A stretch of 64,000 nt of DNA from Litsea cubeba (taxonomy: Eukaryota; Streptophyta; Magnoliopsida; Laurales; Lauraceae), in NCBI GenBank assembly GCA_012931725.1, contig CM022949.1, positions 47,534,980-47,598,979 of the forward strand. The letters run 5' to 3'. A program made the position numbers and the translations under genes. How positions within the stretch are numbered: position 1 is the first letter of the stretch; each line of letters opens with the position of its first letter. Positions 10,883 through 23,482 of the stretch are shown in pieces. The notes beneath the pieces are model-generated. The model had not been told where the DNA came from and ran no database searches. It saw only the letters and a list, made by a program, of their open reading frames with translations.

Positions 10883-13800
10883 ATGGCTTCAAGTAAGTTC
10901 CCTTTTTCAAGAAAACTCCATTGTATGAAAAATAAAAAGTTCTTTCTTTTTTTTTGTTTCTTTCTTTTCTTTTTTTTTTCTCCATGTGTTTTTTCTTTTT
11001 TTTTTTACACGTGTTTTCCCTCTTTTTTTTTCACTTTTTTTTGTCGGCCGTACGGATCTGGCCGTACGGCCACATGGCCTATGGGCCAGTCCTTTTTTTT
11101 TCTCTTTTTTTTTGTTTTCTTTCTCTCTTCTTTTTTTTTGAAAAAGTATCTTTTCTTCTTCTTTTTTTTTTGCTCATCATGATAATGCATTTTTTTCGCA
11201 AACCAAGATGTTCATGCATGTATATTTTTTGTAAATTGAATTGTAGCATGATGTGATAGCATACCCGAAAGTTTTCGCAAATTTGGGAATTTGGAGCTCG
11301 CAGCGATGTTGAGCCCTTCCTGGTTTTGCAGAGACTTTGACGTTCCGAAAGTTTGGAGTTTCGGAGTTCGCAGCAATGTTGAGCCCATCTTCAAGCTTTC
11401 TATTTCTTTCGGGATAATTCCTTTTCTTCGGAATTGCCCCGTCATCATGTCAAAATTTCGCAAGATTTTTTTTAGCGAGATTCTGTCATTTTGATGTTTG
11501 ATCTTTTTCTTTTCCATCCTTTTCAGGTGGTTCCTCCAGAACGAACAAGGGTAAAGAGCCTGCTACAAGCATACCTCGTTGATCTGCTAGATCTTCTAAT
11601 CCGGCCGTTCAGCAGGCCTTTGAGAAGGTCCAGTATGTTGAGAGAAATCTGGAAGAATGCGACTCCCTCAACAGAGATGAGATGAGGCAGCGACTGATCA
11701 CTCTCAAGGGAGAGGAATTCTATAAGATCATGGTAAGCAGTCGTCCATGGGTGATGGGAGATCAGAGTGTTTTACCCAAGCCTACCTTCTTCTTTGGTGA
11801 TGCCATCCCTGATGACATGACATACCAGAGGAGATGTTTTCAGTTCTCTTTCACAGCAGATGGTGAGAAGAAGACTGTTGTTACCCGGTCGACGTTTGAT
11901 CGCACCATCTCGATCATAAGCCTTGCCCCCACGTGCTCTAAGAGGGAAGATCCTCCAAGCTGAGTGGGAAGGACAAATGTAATCAAGACCGAGGTTTTTG
12001 TTGGCGGTTCTCCTAGATATACGGAGAGGTCGCCTGTTGACATGGACCTGTTGACGCCATCCAGCGGCTACCAGGGCTCTGATTATCCGTCGGTTGATTT
12101 GAGACCGGTGGGCCTTGGTATTTTCAGTGGTGACGGCAGCAATTGGATAAAGCCTTTTCGACTTCGTGGCCGTTTCAATACTGACTCCGAGTGGAAGTCG
12201 TGGACTGATCGCAATCCTGCTGATTGGTGGCGCCATTTTGAAGGAAACCGGAATTTTTGCTGTAGTCCGCGCCTTTAGTGAGACCGTGATCTTTTCCCAC
12301 GAGGCCTTCATGGCTATGCTGTAGTCATTCCTCCCACAAACCAATACCTTTGTTGTGACGAATGGTGAGGTTGGTTTCTCTTTGAAGGAGCTGAGCGCCA
12401 TTACTGGATTGCCCATCCTTGGCAAACTCTATGAGGAGTTTATGCCGATTGACAGCGTCCTTAAGGGGCAGTCTGAGGAGTTCAGGCTTCTGTACTTTCA
12501 GCTCGTCGCCTTCTATGATTTTTTGAAGCAGAAGGAGGGTTTGAAAGTTAGATCCAGCAGTTGGAAGAGTTCTAGCTCTTCGTTCCCCAACTTTTTTGAT
12601 AGTAGGGAGTCTTCTGATAGTGTGACCCAGGAAGCCAGGGCCCAGGATCCAAGTTCGAAGAAGATCTTAGCCATGCAAGAAGAGTTGAGAGATTTCTGTG
12701 CCAGTACAAATGCCATATGTCCTGACATTGCACTGCGGAGAGATCTCGCTGTTTACCTCACTTATTGGCTTGGTGAGGCTCTTTTTGCTGGAGGAGATGG
12801 AATGCACATCAGGCTGCACTGTATTTTTCCGGCTTGTCAGATGGCGTTTGGAGAGCAGCTTGCTTTGGTGCCAGCTCTTTACTCCTACCTGTATACCGAA
12901 TTGCAGCTGCTGCTTTTTTGGTTCGGCTTGGGCTTCCCATGAATAGGGTATTTTCAGCCCACATCTTTTATTCGTGGTACGTGTACCACTATCCTGGCTT
13001 CCACCGGCTGGGTGCCGCACAGGATGATGATCCTCTGATGATTCGGCTGGCTAAGGGTAAAGCCGTGTCCGAATCACTTTTGTTTGCCCGCATGAGGATC
13101 CGACGGTTCAGGGACGTCGAAATGGGGCAGTCTTCAGTGAAGCTTTCTCCGGAGTTGCGGAAGAAGGCTTTTGATTTTGATGCCTCCCGAGACTCTACCA
13201 GGGAGGGGTCGGGAAGGCATTACTCCTTGACGAATGCAGAGAGAGAGTGGCTTTTCAGCATACGTGTCGGCACGATGGTGTACCGCAGACATCTTTTCGT
13301 TGACATCCAGCCGTATGTACCCTCTCGCTTTGCTTTGTAGCTGGGCTTTTCTCAAGGCGTTGTTGGAGCGCCTTCAAGCATGGTGAAGCGCCTTGGAGGC
13401 TTACAGGACGGGAGAAATGCATGGGCTTTCTATAGTGCTAAAGACACTACAGCCATGATCTCTTATCCTGTGTTGTTGACTTCCCGGACTGCCTGCTTTG
13501 CGAAGTGGTTCGCGGAGAGCTTTTCGGCATATCAGGGGCTTTCCAAGAAGGAGCTTGATGTGAAGCTGGCATCTGGAAAGGGTCTTGGAAAGTCGGATGG
13601 CGTCCGGCGAGTGGAAGTTTGGGCCTTCCTTTCTGGAGAGAAGCACAAGATAGGCTTTCTCGGTGACCAGGGCGTCATTGGTTCTGAAGCTGTTTGAGAA
13701 ATACCTGATGAGGCTTTAGAGCAGCTAGAACAGGAGGAAGCCGAACTTGGTGCTTGGATGCAAGCGGCACAGAGGCAAGCTTCTGTGGAGTCTACTGGCA

Positions 13801-15429
13801 AGAGTAGACCATCCAGTGAGGAGTCAAGTGGGAAACCTGACTCTGACAGCGGGGCAGGTTCCTTTAAGAAGCGAGCCCGCAGGAGTAAGAGGAGGAGGAG
13901 TCATCGTCGTAGCAAGGGGCAGCGTGAGGACTCTCCTGACTTAGAAGTTCCTCTTACTATCAATGAGGATGTGCCAGTGGATGTTGACGAGCCTCCAGAG
14001 AAGAGAAGCCGAGAAGAAGAGACCGTCAGTGAAGGTATGATTCTTCCTTTTTCTCTTTCCATTTCTTTTCATGGGATTTTTCCATGTTCTGATTTGCTTC
14101 TTGTTTCTGCTTTTCTTTTTTTTTTTAGCAGAGGAAGACCTGGTGATGCCTGTGGTTCCAGTCAATGAGGTGGTGACGGATCCTGTTGGGGCACCTGAAG
14201 AAGAACTGAGGGACTCTGGAGTGAATCCAAAATCTCCAATTGGTATGACTTCTTTTGTTTTCTTTTTCTTTTTTTTTTATCTGTGACTTGGTTTGCTAAC
14301 ATTTTTCTTGCCAGCCGACATGCCACAGGATTCCGATGACTTCGAACCATCGATGGACGCAAATGTTGATGATGCTTCCGATGCGTTCATGGAGGAAGAG
14401 AGTCTTCCGCCAGTCGTCGAAGAAGGTATTTTGTAGTAATAACCCTGATAATGATTTTCAAACAGGATTATATTCATACCTTTTTGTGTTTCTTTATCAG
14501 GTTTTGAAGTGACAGAGGAGGGTCCGTCGCTTCCTCTAGAACCAGAGCAAGGGATGCCAGAGGTTGATCCAGAGGTAGAGACTCCTGGGACCAGTTCTGA
14601 CAATGTTGAGGAGATACCTCGTGCTGAGATTTCTTCCCGAGCAGGGGCAGCTTCAACTGGAAAGAGTTCTTTTGTTACTCTTCCAATGAGTGATGACATG
14701 AGCAGTCGACCAACGGAGTTGGGTGAATCTTCAGCTGGGCCATCTCTTCTTTTTGCGAAAAAGGTTGTGGTGCGGGTCCTGAGCTCTTGGATTGAGACTC
14801 TGCTTTCTGGGCACTTAGATGCCGGATTTGGGATGATCCAGCATGTGCGTGAGATTCTCGATGATGCCGAAGAGGCTGGTCTAGATGTCACAAGTGCCAG
14901 GGCGATCGTTGATAGGATCATTGAGCTGGTTGACAGGTGGTTTGAGACCATGATTTCTCCTGACGACCAGTTCTTCAAGGACATGTTCCTGGACCCTGTG
15001 GATAAGGCTCAGTCTAACCTAGATGAGGCTACACAAAGCAGGAAGCAGGCAGTCCGAGAGAAGAACTTAGAAGGGCTAACCATCATTGGGCTGACACATG
15101 ACCTTAACATCATTCATAGGGAGGTCGATGAGGCCAGAAAATGTCTTGAGCATCTACAGGCACAAGTCGCTGCCAAGTGGATTGCAATAACAGAGGCTCG
15201 TGACAGGGAGAGTGCTCTGATTCGCCGGGTTGCAGATGCCGATCGAGTTTTTAAAAGGAAGTTTGAAGAGAACAAACAATGGCAAACTGCTCGGGGGAAG
15301 CTTCCCGGTGCAAAAGAAGGGTTACAACCCACCCCAGCATCTCATGGCAAGTTCCTGAAGAAGCCTGCCTTGGAATCCCTGACGGCGGAGGGCAAAAGTT
15401 TGCTTAAGGAGCTGAACTCTTGGCTATAG
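10883..15429 (+). pseudogene. Antisense, five-exon plant-mobile-domain-like gene (aORF) inside the Tat-like element
   Basis: Exons read by eye are 10883-10892, 11527-14034, 14129-14242, 14315-14425 and 14501-15429. All four introns start GT, end AG after a pyrimidine tract, and are phase 1. The first exon codes only MAS plus one base, and splicing it to exon 2 keeps frame. Total length is 3,672 nt (1,224 codons), ending at TAG. Exon 2 contains GFSLKELSAITGLPILG, AHIFYSWYVYHYPGF and AWAFYSAKDTTAMI, resembling the plant mobile domain (PMD). The C-terminus is charged, then a probable coiled coil (about 15000-15290). In-frame stops lie at 11580, 11961, 12322, 13338 and 13695. Two compensating frameshifts lie near 12230 and 12890. 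Antisense aORFs between integrase and 3' LTR are known for Tat-lineage elements; the role of the protein is unknown. The PMD assignment is by resemblance. Confidence 0.75.
10893..11526 (+). other. Intron 1 of antisense gene 1
   Basis: The donor A|GTAAGT directly follows the tenth coding base, and the acceptor is TTTTCAG|GTGG. The intron is extremely T-rich. It contains the GC-rich palindromic stretch CCGTACGG / GGCCGTACGGCC at 11048-11071, which stands out from its surroundings. Confidence 0.65.
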
Positions 15430-16919
15430 ACCATTTTTGATTGAGCTCCCATTTTTTTTTTTAACAAAAACCATCCTTCTTTTTTTTTTAGTACCACTTG
15501 TAATTTTTTGGTACTTTTTTTTTGTAGTGCTTGTGAACACTTTCTTTTTTTTGGTACCACATGTATATTTTTTTTGGTACTCTTTTTTTTTTGTTTTTTT
15601 TGTTATCCCTACGCTCACTTGAATCTTTTTGCGATAAAAGTAATTGCTAAATGGGATTTGATCAAAAGCTTGTCATTTTGTGAAAATCTTTTGTCAAATG
15701 ATTGTTTTGGCATGGAAGCCAGATTTCTTGTTTGTGGCATGGAAACCGATTTTTGGCATGAGAGCCAGCTTTTTTTTTTGTGGCATTGATAGCCGGTTTT
15801 GGTGGCATTGAGAGCCGATTTGTTTTGTGGCATCTATAGCCGGTTTTTGGTGGCATTGATAGCCGAGTTTATGGCATTGATAGCCGGGTTTTTTGAAAGC
15901 CAATTTTTTTGTTTGTGGCATTGATAGCCGGTTTTGTTTTGGTGGCATCTATAGCCGGTTTGTGGCATTTATAGCCTGTTTTGATGGCATTTACAGCTGG
16001 TTTGTGGCATTGATAGCCGGTTTGGTTTTCAAAAATGCAAGTATCGACTAAAAGTCACCTCCGTGCTGAATGTTCTTGCAAGTATCGATGGAATGTCGCA
16101 TCCTTGCTCATTCGGTTACGAGTATCGATGGAATGTCGCATCCTCGCGGATTTGGGTGCAAGTATCGATGGAATGTCGCGTCCTTGCTTTTCCAAAATTT
16201 TGGTTTTGCGGGTACTGACTTGACCCCACGATTTTTTTAAAATTTTTGGTTTTCTTAAACCTTTGGGTTATGGATATCAACTAAAATGTTGCGTCTCCAT
16301 GGTTTTTTTTTTAGGTTTTTTTGAACCTTTGAAATTTGGGTTGTGGATATCAACTGAAATGTTGCGTCTCCACGGTTTTTTAGGTTTTTTCGAACCTTTG
16401 AAATTTGGGTTGTGGATATCAACTGAAATGTTGCATCCCCACAGTTTTGGATTTTGCAAGTATCGACAAAATGTCGTTTCCCTGTAATTTTGGAAGTGTC
16501 GAACGTGGTTCGTATGCTTCCGATTTGTGCAAGTATAGACTAAGCGTCGCTTCCCCACGGTTTTTTTTTTTTTTTTGAAAAGCCATATTTTTTTTTAAGA
16601 CACGAGGGTCATAAGTTTTGACCTAAAACCATTTTGGCGGTAAAAGGCAAGGTGGACTAGGGTGGAAATCCCTGAATCTGGATTTTGTTTCAAACCATGA
16701 ACTTTGGGTTCAAGGGTTGAGAATTTTGGTCAAGTTAGGGAAAGGTTCCTAAACTTGGATTTTTTTTAACAATGAAACGATGAAAGTAAGCATTGTTTAA
16801 ATTTCTAGAAATTTCAACATTTGATATGAAAATTCTAAAAAAAGGTGGGTTTAGCGAGCGTGTACCTGGAAACTGGTTTTGGCCGTACAGGCATTGCTCT
16901 TACCCAGTTGGGTAAGTCT
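15430..16919. repeat. Non-coding tandem-repeat block between antisense gene and integrase
   Basis: No gene. Three arrays follow one another. At about 15710-16025 roughly a dozen units of GGCATTGATAGCCGGTTTT occur with variable T-runs. At 16030-16190 four units of AAGTATCGATGGAATGTCGC recur. At 16255-16560 three to four units of about 62 bp contain TGGATATCAACTGAAATGTT. T-runs separate them. The remaining bases up to the integrase stop show no clear structure. Confidence 0.8.
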
Positions 16920-18710
16920 TCAAGGGTAGTACCGCTTTAAGAACTTGCCATTGATGGGCAGCATACATCTGTCGCCTTCCATGTTTAGGAGTGCGTATGC
17001 GCCATTAGAGAAAACCTTGTCGATGACGTAGGGTCCCTCACATTTTGGCTCAAATTTGCATTTGGACTTGTGAGTGAAGACCATTGGTCTTTTTACCGCA
17101 ACGACCAAGTCACCCTTTTTGTAGGCGCGTTGCCTGTCCTTTTTATCAAAAGATCCTGCCATGCGTGCTTGGTAAAGTTCAATGCTTTGTTGAGCTTCGA
17201 GCCATCTCTCGTCGAGATTATCTAGCTCATGGAGTCGCAATTTGACATTGCTTTCTTGAGTCATGTCATTTTGCAAGGATACCCTCAAGGAAGGAATTTG
17301 TACTTCCAAGGGCACGACAGCTTCGCATCCATAGACCAAGGAGAATGGTGTGCTATGGGTTGGTCCTCGAATGGTGGTTCGATAGGCTCACAAAGCTTCA
17401 GACATTTTGTCGCTCCAGTCTCTTTTGTGACTAGAGACCATTTTTTTGAGGATTTTGCAGAGTGTCTTGTTGAAACCTTCTGCTAACCCGTTTGCTGCCG
17501 GATTGTATGGAGTCGAAGGACAGCTTTGGATTTTGTATTTGTCACAGAACTTGTAGAATCGATGATCCCGGAATTGTTGTCCGTTATCATGGACGAATCT
17601 TTTGGGTATTCCAAAACGACAAATGATGTTGGTGCGCAGGAACTGAAGGACTGTTGAGGTCTTCATTTCGTTGAACGCAAATGCTTCTGACCACTTGGAG
17701 AAATAATCCGTAGCGGCGAAGATGAAGCGATGACCTTTGCTCGAAGGGGGAGAAATAGGACCTATGATGTCCATACCCCAGGCTTCGAAAGGCCATGAGA
17801 TCGCTGTAGGATGCAGCCATTCTAGAGGCATGTGAATGTAATCTCCATGAACTTGGCATTGTTGGCAGCGCTTAGCAAATTGCATTGCGTCAGCTACCAT
17901 GGTAGGCCAGTAATAACCTAATCTTTTTATCTTATTATAGAGCTTGGGACCAGCCTGATGAGCTCCGCAAAGACCAGCGTGAACTTCTTTGAGTGTTTCT
18001 TCAGCCTCTTGTTGTGACAAGCAGCGTAGAAGTACTCCGTTGAAGGATTTTCTATAAAGGATTTTTGAAGGAATATCCAAATGAAAGCTTGGGGTTCGCC
18101 TTTGGATGCTTACCCGTTCTTTTGGATCTTCAGGTAGGATTCCGAACATAATGTAATCAATGAACGGATCCCTCCAGTCGCCGATTGAAGTTTGAAGGAT
18201 TGAAATCTGACTTCCAACCATTTGGTGGCATTCAGCAACAGCTTGGTGTGTGTTAAGAGGAGGAAGGATACTTCTTTCGCACACTGTGATTTGCATGTTT
18301 TCCCCTTCCTGGATTGCCATGGATGTGGCAAGTCCAGCTAGGGCATCTGCACGTATGTTTTCACCTCTACGAATGTGGGTGATGTGACAGATGTCAAACT
18401 TTTGTAGAAGTGATTGTGCCTTGTTGTAGTAAGGCAGCAGATCTGGCTTCCTGACTTCAAATTTCAGATTCATCTGGTTGACGATCAGTTGAGAGTCTCC
18501 AAAGACTTCCAGTATGGTGATACCAGATTCGATGGCGAGTTCCAATCCTAGGATCAGAGCTTGATATTCAGCTGCATTGTTTGTGCATGATTCCAGTAGT
18601 GAGAATGCGTGTGGAATCATGTATTTGTCGGGGCTAACAAAGAGGATGCCAACTCCCGAGATCAGCTGTCTTTTTTCATTTGCCTGGTTGCGCCGTCAAA
18701 GTACATGTCC
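16920..18710 (-). pseudogene. Second (archaeal-type) RNase H and integrase of the Tat-like element
   Basis: Reading on the minus strand, WDMYFDGATRQ, then NNAAEYQALILGLELAI and VFGDSQLIVNQM mark an RVT_3-type RNase H (Asp, Glu, Asp). Integrase follows: a zinc-binding region with HxxxCGAHQAG and CQQCQVHG, the core with GMDIIGPISPP, FVHDNGQQF and NGLAEGFNKTL (D, D, E), and a C-terminal part ending FLKRYYP at 16920. A frameshift with a stop near 18650 breaks the RNase H. A stop at 17388 replaces the residue before AYRTT in the integrase. The extra RNase H is typical of Tat elements. The product is not functional as read. Confidence 0.85.
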
Positions 18711-18769
18711 CAGGAGGCACTTTGCGAGAAAGTCTCCACATTGTAGATTGGTTCGTCTGGGAGATCATC

Positions 18770-20844
18770 TTTGAGCGGAGAATCTTTAGGCAATGATGCT
18801 CTGCGAGGAAGTCCGCTAGAGCTTGCCCTTTGATTGCCTTTTGTGGTACATACCTAATATCAAATTGTGACTGAAGGATGGACCATTTTGCCAGTCTAGC
18901 ATTGAGAGAACCTGCCTTTGTGACAAAGACCTTCAAGAGGTTGACTCTCGAGACCAGGTATACTGTGTTGGAAAGCAAGTAGTGATGCAGCTTTTGTATG
19001 GCGAACATCACTGCAAGACATTCTTTTTCGACTAGAGAGTAGCGATGCTCTTTACCTACTAGCATGCGGCTGAGGTAATATAGAGCAGCTTCTTTTCTTT
19101 GATCATTTTCTTGCGCAAGCAGAGCTCCCAAAGAGTGATCAAGGGCACTTGTGTACAAGATGAATGGTTTTCCAGTGGTAGGAGCAGCTAACACTGGAGG
19201 TTTTGTCAGGTATGACTTGATGTCTTGGAAAGCAGCTTCACAGTCAGCATCCCAGACAAAGTTTACACCTTTTTTCATCAACCGGGAGAATGGACGGCAT
19301 TTCCCCTAAAGATTGGAGATGAACCGTCTGATGTAGGCCAATCTCCCTTGAAGCCCTTTGAGTTCTCTCAAGGTTCTTAGAGAGGGCATTTCTATAATGG
19401 CTTTGACTTTTGTAGGGTCAAGCTCTATTCCAGCTTTCCGAACTAAGAATCCGAGGAACTTACCCGACGAGACGCCGAAAAAGCATTTCAAAGGATTCAT
19501 CCGCAGTTTGTGTTTGCGAAGCCGGAGGAAGACTTCTCGAATGTCTTTGAGATGATCTTCTTTTTTTTTGCTTTTGACGGCGAGGTCATCAACGTAACAT
19601 TCAACCGTCTTGTGCTGCATATCTTAGAATATTTTCATCATAGCCCTCTGATATGTGGCACCAGCATTTTTCAGACCAAATGGCATGACAGTGTAACAAT
19701 ACACGCCAAATGGGGTCCGAAAAGATGTATGTTTTTCATCTTCAGGATGCATCTTTATCTGATTGTAGCCAGAGAAACCATCCATGAATGTCATTCGCTC
19801 GAATCCACAGGTATTATCAATCATTACCTCTGGTATGGGGAGCGGAAATTCATCTTTAGGGCATGCGCCGTTTAGGTCTCTATAGTCAATACAGACCCCG
19901 ATCTGCCCGTTTTTCTTTGTCACGGGGACAATGTTGGCCAACCATTTAGGATGTTGTTCCTCACGGATGATGCCGACGCTTTTGAGTTTTTGAACTTCTT
20001 GTTTAATTTTATCCATCACATCTGGACGGAATCTTCGTTGGCCTTGCTTGACAGGCTTGATGTCTTCTTGAAGATTGAGTTTGTGAACCGCTATTTTGGG
20101 GTCTAAGCCGGGCATTTCAGCGTAAGACCATGCAAAGCAATCAACGAACTCACGAAGAAAGGCGATATACTCGGGTAACTCATCATCCTTTATATTCTTG
20201 CTTATGAATACAAGACGTGGGTTATCTGGTGTTCCCAAGTCTATCTTTTGAATAGGATCTTCTGTTGGAAGGTTCGAAGGTGGTTCCTCCATAATATTTT
20301 CGAAGGCTTCCAGCTCAACGAAACCTTCTGGGGTTTCAAAGGCATTTCCAGACCAAGGTTTTGTTCCTTTCCACGGGTCTTCTTGATCGGTAATTTTCCC
20401 AAGGCTTGCTATGAGATGTTCCCAATCGCCTGTTGAAACCGGGTCGAAGTAGGCTACTTCTTTTGGAGATAAGGGTTCTTCTGGGTCAAAAGACCACACG
20501 TCTGTGCCATCGGATAACTCCTCTTCATTTTCAGAGAAATCGTGCCAATTGGATGAGCTTCCTGGATCTTTGTCAGGTGACTCATCAAAGAGATATCCAG
20601 GGAGATCGATGTGTTCATGGACTTGAGATGTTGAGGCTTGGTCAGTATATTGACTTTTAAGCCTTTGTGTCAACTGTCTCAGGGGAGTGTCGGGATCATA
20701 TCCTAACCCGTCTGAAGACTTTTCTACATAGCCGTAGAGTCTCCAATCTTCCAGTTGGCTTTTGGTCAAGACGGGGCCCAATGGCGTGAGAATCCGTTCT
20801 ATGGAAGAAGATCGGCTTTTCCTTCGCTGAAGTTGCTGGAACAA
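18770..20844 (-). pseudogene. Reverse transcriptase and RNase H of the Tat-like element
   Basis: On the minus strand, 20844-19624 ends with the RT fingers and palm (CIDYRDLNGACPKDEFPLP, FMDGFSGYNQI, VMPFGLKNAGATYQ). 19620-19306 holds the catalytic CYVDDLAVK and CFFGVSSGKFLGFLV. 19281 onward holds the classical RNase H (PFILYTSALDHSLGALLAQ, ALYYLSRML, YSLVEKECLA). Stops near 19622 and 19304 interrupt the frame. The N-terminal 200 residues are an acidic linker between protease and RT. Confidence 0.88.
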
Positions 20845-21110
20845 CGAAGGAAGCTGACGTAGGATCTTCTATGTCAAAAGTTGTCTCCACTGGAGTGAGA
20901 GCGGGCTGAACTTGCTGAGTGTCAGCTTGGCTTGACAATGTGTCATCTTCTGGCTCTGAATCCGAATCTGTGTCTTGCATGATAGACATGAAAGAGATAA
21001 CAAATTTGCCCCCAGGCTTTTGCTTTGCCTTCTTCACTTTAGTTGTGATGACCAAAGGCTTTGAAGGTTTGAGGGAGATGATGAAGGGAGTTTGAATGCT
21101 CTCTTCGGAT

Positions 21111-21605
21111 TTACCGGATGGTTTGCTTATCCTCTTCTTCTTTTTCACCTTCATACATCTGTGAGTCTGCGAAGTGGACTTCTTTACCTTTGAAGGGTTT
21201 TCTATCCGTAAAGGCTCGATGTATCATGCTGTCGTCGCCAACAAACTTGATGCATTGATGTAGAGTTGAAGGGACAACACCATTCTCGTGGATCCAAGGG
21301 CGTCCGGGAAGGATGTTGTAGCATGAAGAGGTTTTTATTGCATACACTGTGACCTCAGAAATAAGATCACCGATTTGCAACTTGAATCTGATTTTGCCGA
21401 TAGGCCTTTGAGTACTCCCATCGTATCCAAAGATAGATACAGATGTGTGGCTCAGCTTTCTGGGTGGGATGCCCAACTCTTCGAGAGCCGATGTGGAGAT
21501 GAGGTTGAGTGTAGAACTTGGGTCGATCTGAACTCTATCCATAGGCATTTCCTTGATGTAGCCTGTGAAGTACAGGGGTCGGTTGTGCTTGGTTTCGCCA
21601 AGTAG
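21111..21605 (-). pseudogene. Retropepsin-like protease of the Tat-like element
   Basis: The minus-strand frame reads VQIDPSSTLNLIS, then SIFGYDGSTQRPIG and YNILPGRPWIHENG. This is the layout of a gypsy protease: an active-site Asp, here in DPSS rather than DTGAS, and the ILGRPWL motif. The DPSS form may be lineage-specific or a mutation. It reads into a frame different from that of RT. Confidence 0.7.
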
Positions 21606-21616
21606 GAGGTCATCCT

Positions 21617-23480
21617 TTATGAAGGCGATGGTTGCACTGGCTGCTTTTTTAACCGAGAGGCATTCAATACATGATCCCTCAGTTTTCTTCTTTTATCCCT
21701 TTGAGGAGGCTTCTGAGTTTTTGACCCGGTAATCCATTTCAATTTAGAGCACTTGTGGGGCATGTTTGTCGACATCCTCATTCTGCTTTTGTAATTCTGA
21801 GATGAGATTATCACGAGTGTGCGGAGACATTCGCAACAAATTTAGGATATGCAGACGTGCAGGTATGTGCTTGAAGTGTTCAATCAAGTCATACTTGAAA
21901 GCCTCCTTAGGGCCTGCATGTTCATCATTGTTGCCACTAGGGGCGCTTACAACATCTTTTCCCGAAGGATTTACATATGTAAAGGAAGATTGGTTGTAAT
22001 TTTTGTGGTAGTCCCGAACAGAGCGGGTGCCTCTACCAACTTCGAGAGCTTCTTGAGAAGGGTCTTCGTTTGGAAGATTGTCTTCAGGATCAAGAGGCTG
22101 TCGTTTTTCATTTGCTGAGGATGTATCAGCAGCAGAGTTGCCATCCTCAGTGATTGTGTTGCATGGAGCATTTTCCGAGAACAAGTCCTGAACAGCATCC
22201 AGCAACCTTTCTTCTTCATTGACTAATTCATCATCCCAAGCATCAATAGCTAGGAATTCTTCAGTCAAAAAGGGTGTGAACTTTGAAGTCACAGTCTCAG
22301 GAGAAGAAACCTGAGAGGGTGTCATCTCAGTGAAAGTCACGTGAGACGAGGTGGCTCCAGAAGATACATTGTTAGGCGTTGCCGGAGTGTAAGTGCTCTT
22401 ATCAGACGATGCTTCGGAAGAGCTATAATCCTGAATCATCACATTACAGGAAGCTCTGACGGGAGACATTGCCTGATCGGAGTCAGACTCATCCTCGGAT
22501 GTAAGAGGATCGTCTATCCAGCAATTTTCTCCATTTTCAGGAGTTAAGGGAGGATGTACCTGATGGTCTTCAGGGACTTCAGGCTCTGGATTGCGAGGAG
22601 GCTCGTTAACGCGTTCTTGCTCTTGTTCTAGAACGAGACGCTACAAGATCCTTGCATATTCTTCAAGATCAGGAATGGGAGCCAAATCTTCTTCTTCATC
22701 ATCACTTTGTGGCTCAACATGGTTGATTTCCACTGGAGCAATGAGAGGTGCTGGGTCAGCAGCATCTTCTTGTACAACCTCTTGGTCTTCTTCATCATCA
22801 GACCAGGATCCTTGTGGCTGTAGAGGGTTATACCAAATTACTGGCATAAGATGATTCTCAGGAACCCATTCTTCATCGGAGCGATATTCTCCTGTTTCAA
22901 GTGATTCCTCCCATTCGTCTGTGTAGTTGGATTCGAATCCATCATCGGTGTCGCTAGACTCGTATCCATCAATGGAGAATCCAACTACCGAATTGCAAGA
23001 GTATGATGCCTCTTGCGTGGCTTCTTTGAATTGAGGTGGCATGAAATCACTGAGAATGAATTTTCTTACCCCCTTTGAAGTCTCTGGAAGGGATACTTTT
23101 GTTGCCTCCAGTGAAGCGGTAGAGGAAGCCTCTGCCTTTTCTTTGACTTCTTGCTTTGGCTGGGTCTTCTCTTGCCGTTTGAGCTTGAGGAGATGTTTCC
23201 TAGCCTGCCTTCGCTGTTGAGCTATAGGTTTTGTTTTCGCGACCTCCCAATTTTCATCTTCCAGGAGATCGGGATGTACCCATATGGGTTGTCCGTCTGG
23301 TGTCGGGTAAGGAACCAGTTCCTCGGACGCTTGGATTGAGTTTATCACCTTGAAGGAAGTAGTGATCTTCTTCTTCGGTGATTTTGATGTTTATCCACAT
23401 CTCACGATGTTGACGGAGGAAGGCCCATAGTTTTTTCTCAAAGGTGATGACTCCGTTTTTCCACATCTCGTTATTTTCTC
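21617..23480 (-). pseudogene. Long acidic gag-pro spacer of the Tat-like element
   Basis: Open stretches on the minus strand (23348-22641, 22469-21744) code low-complexity acidic protein rich in E, D, S and Q, for example PDGQPIWVHPDLLEDENWEV. I recognise no enzyme domain. Its position between the gag zinc motif and protease suggests a gag C-terminal extension. Several frame changes are present. Confidence 0.6.
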
Positions 23481-23482
23481 CC

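Noticed and set aside
10934..11200. Phe-rich or Lys-rich open frames on both strands
   Set aside because: They are translations of the T-rich intron 1 of the antisense gene.
12355..12942. Independent 195-residue gene
   Set aside because: It is one frame-shifted part of exon 2 of the antisense PMD-like gene.
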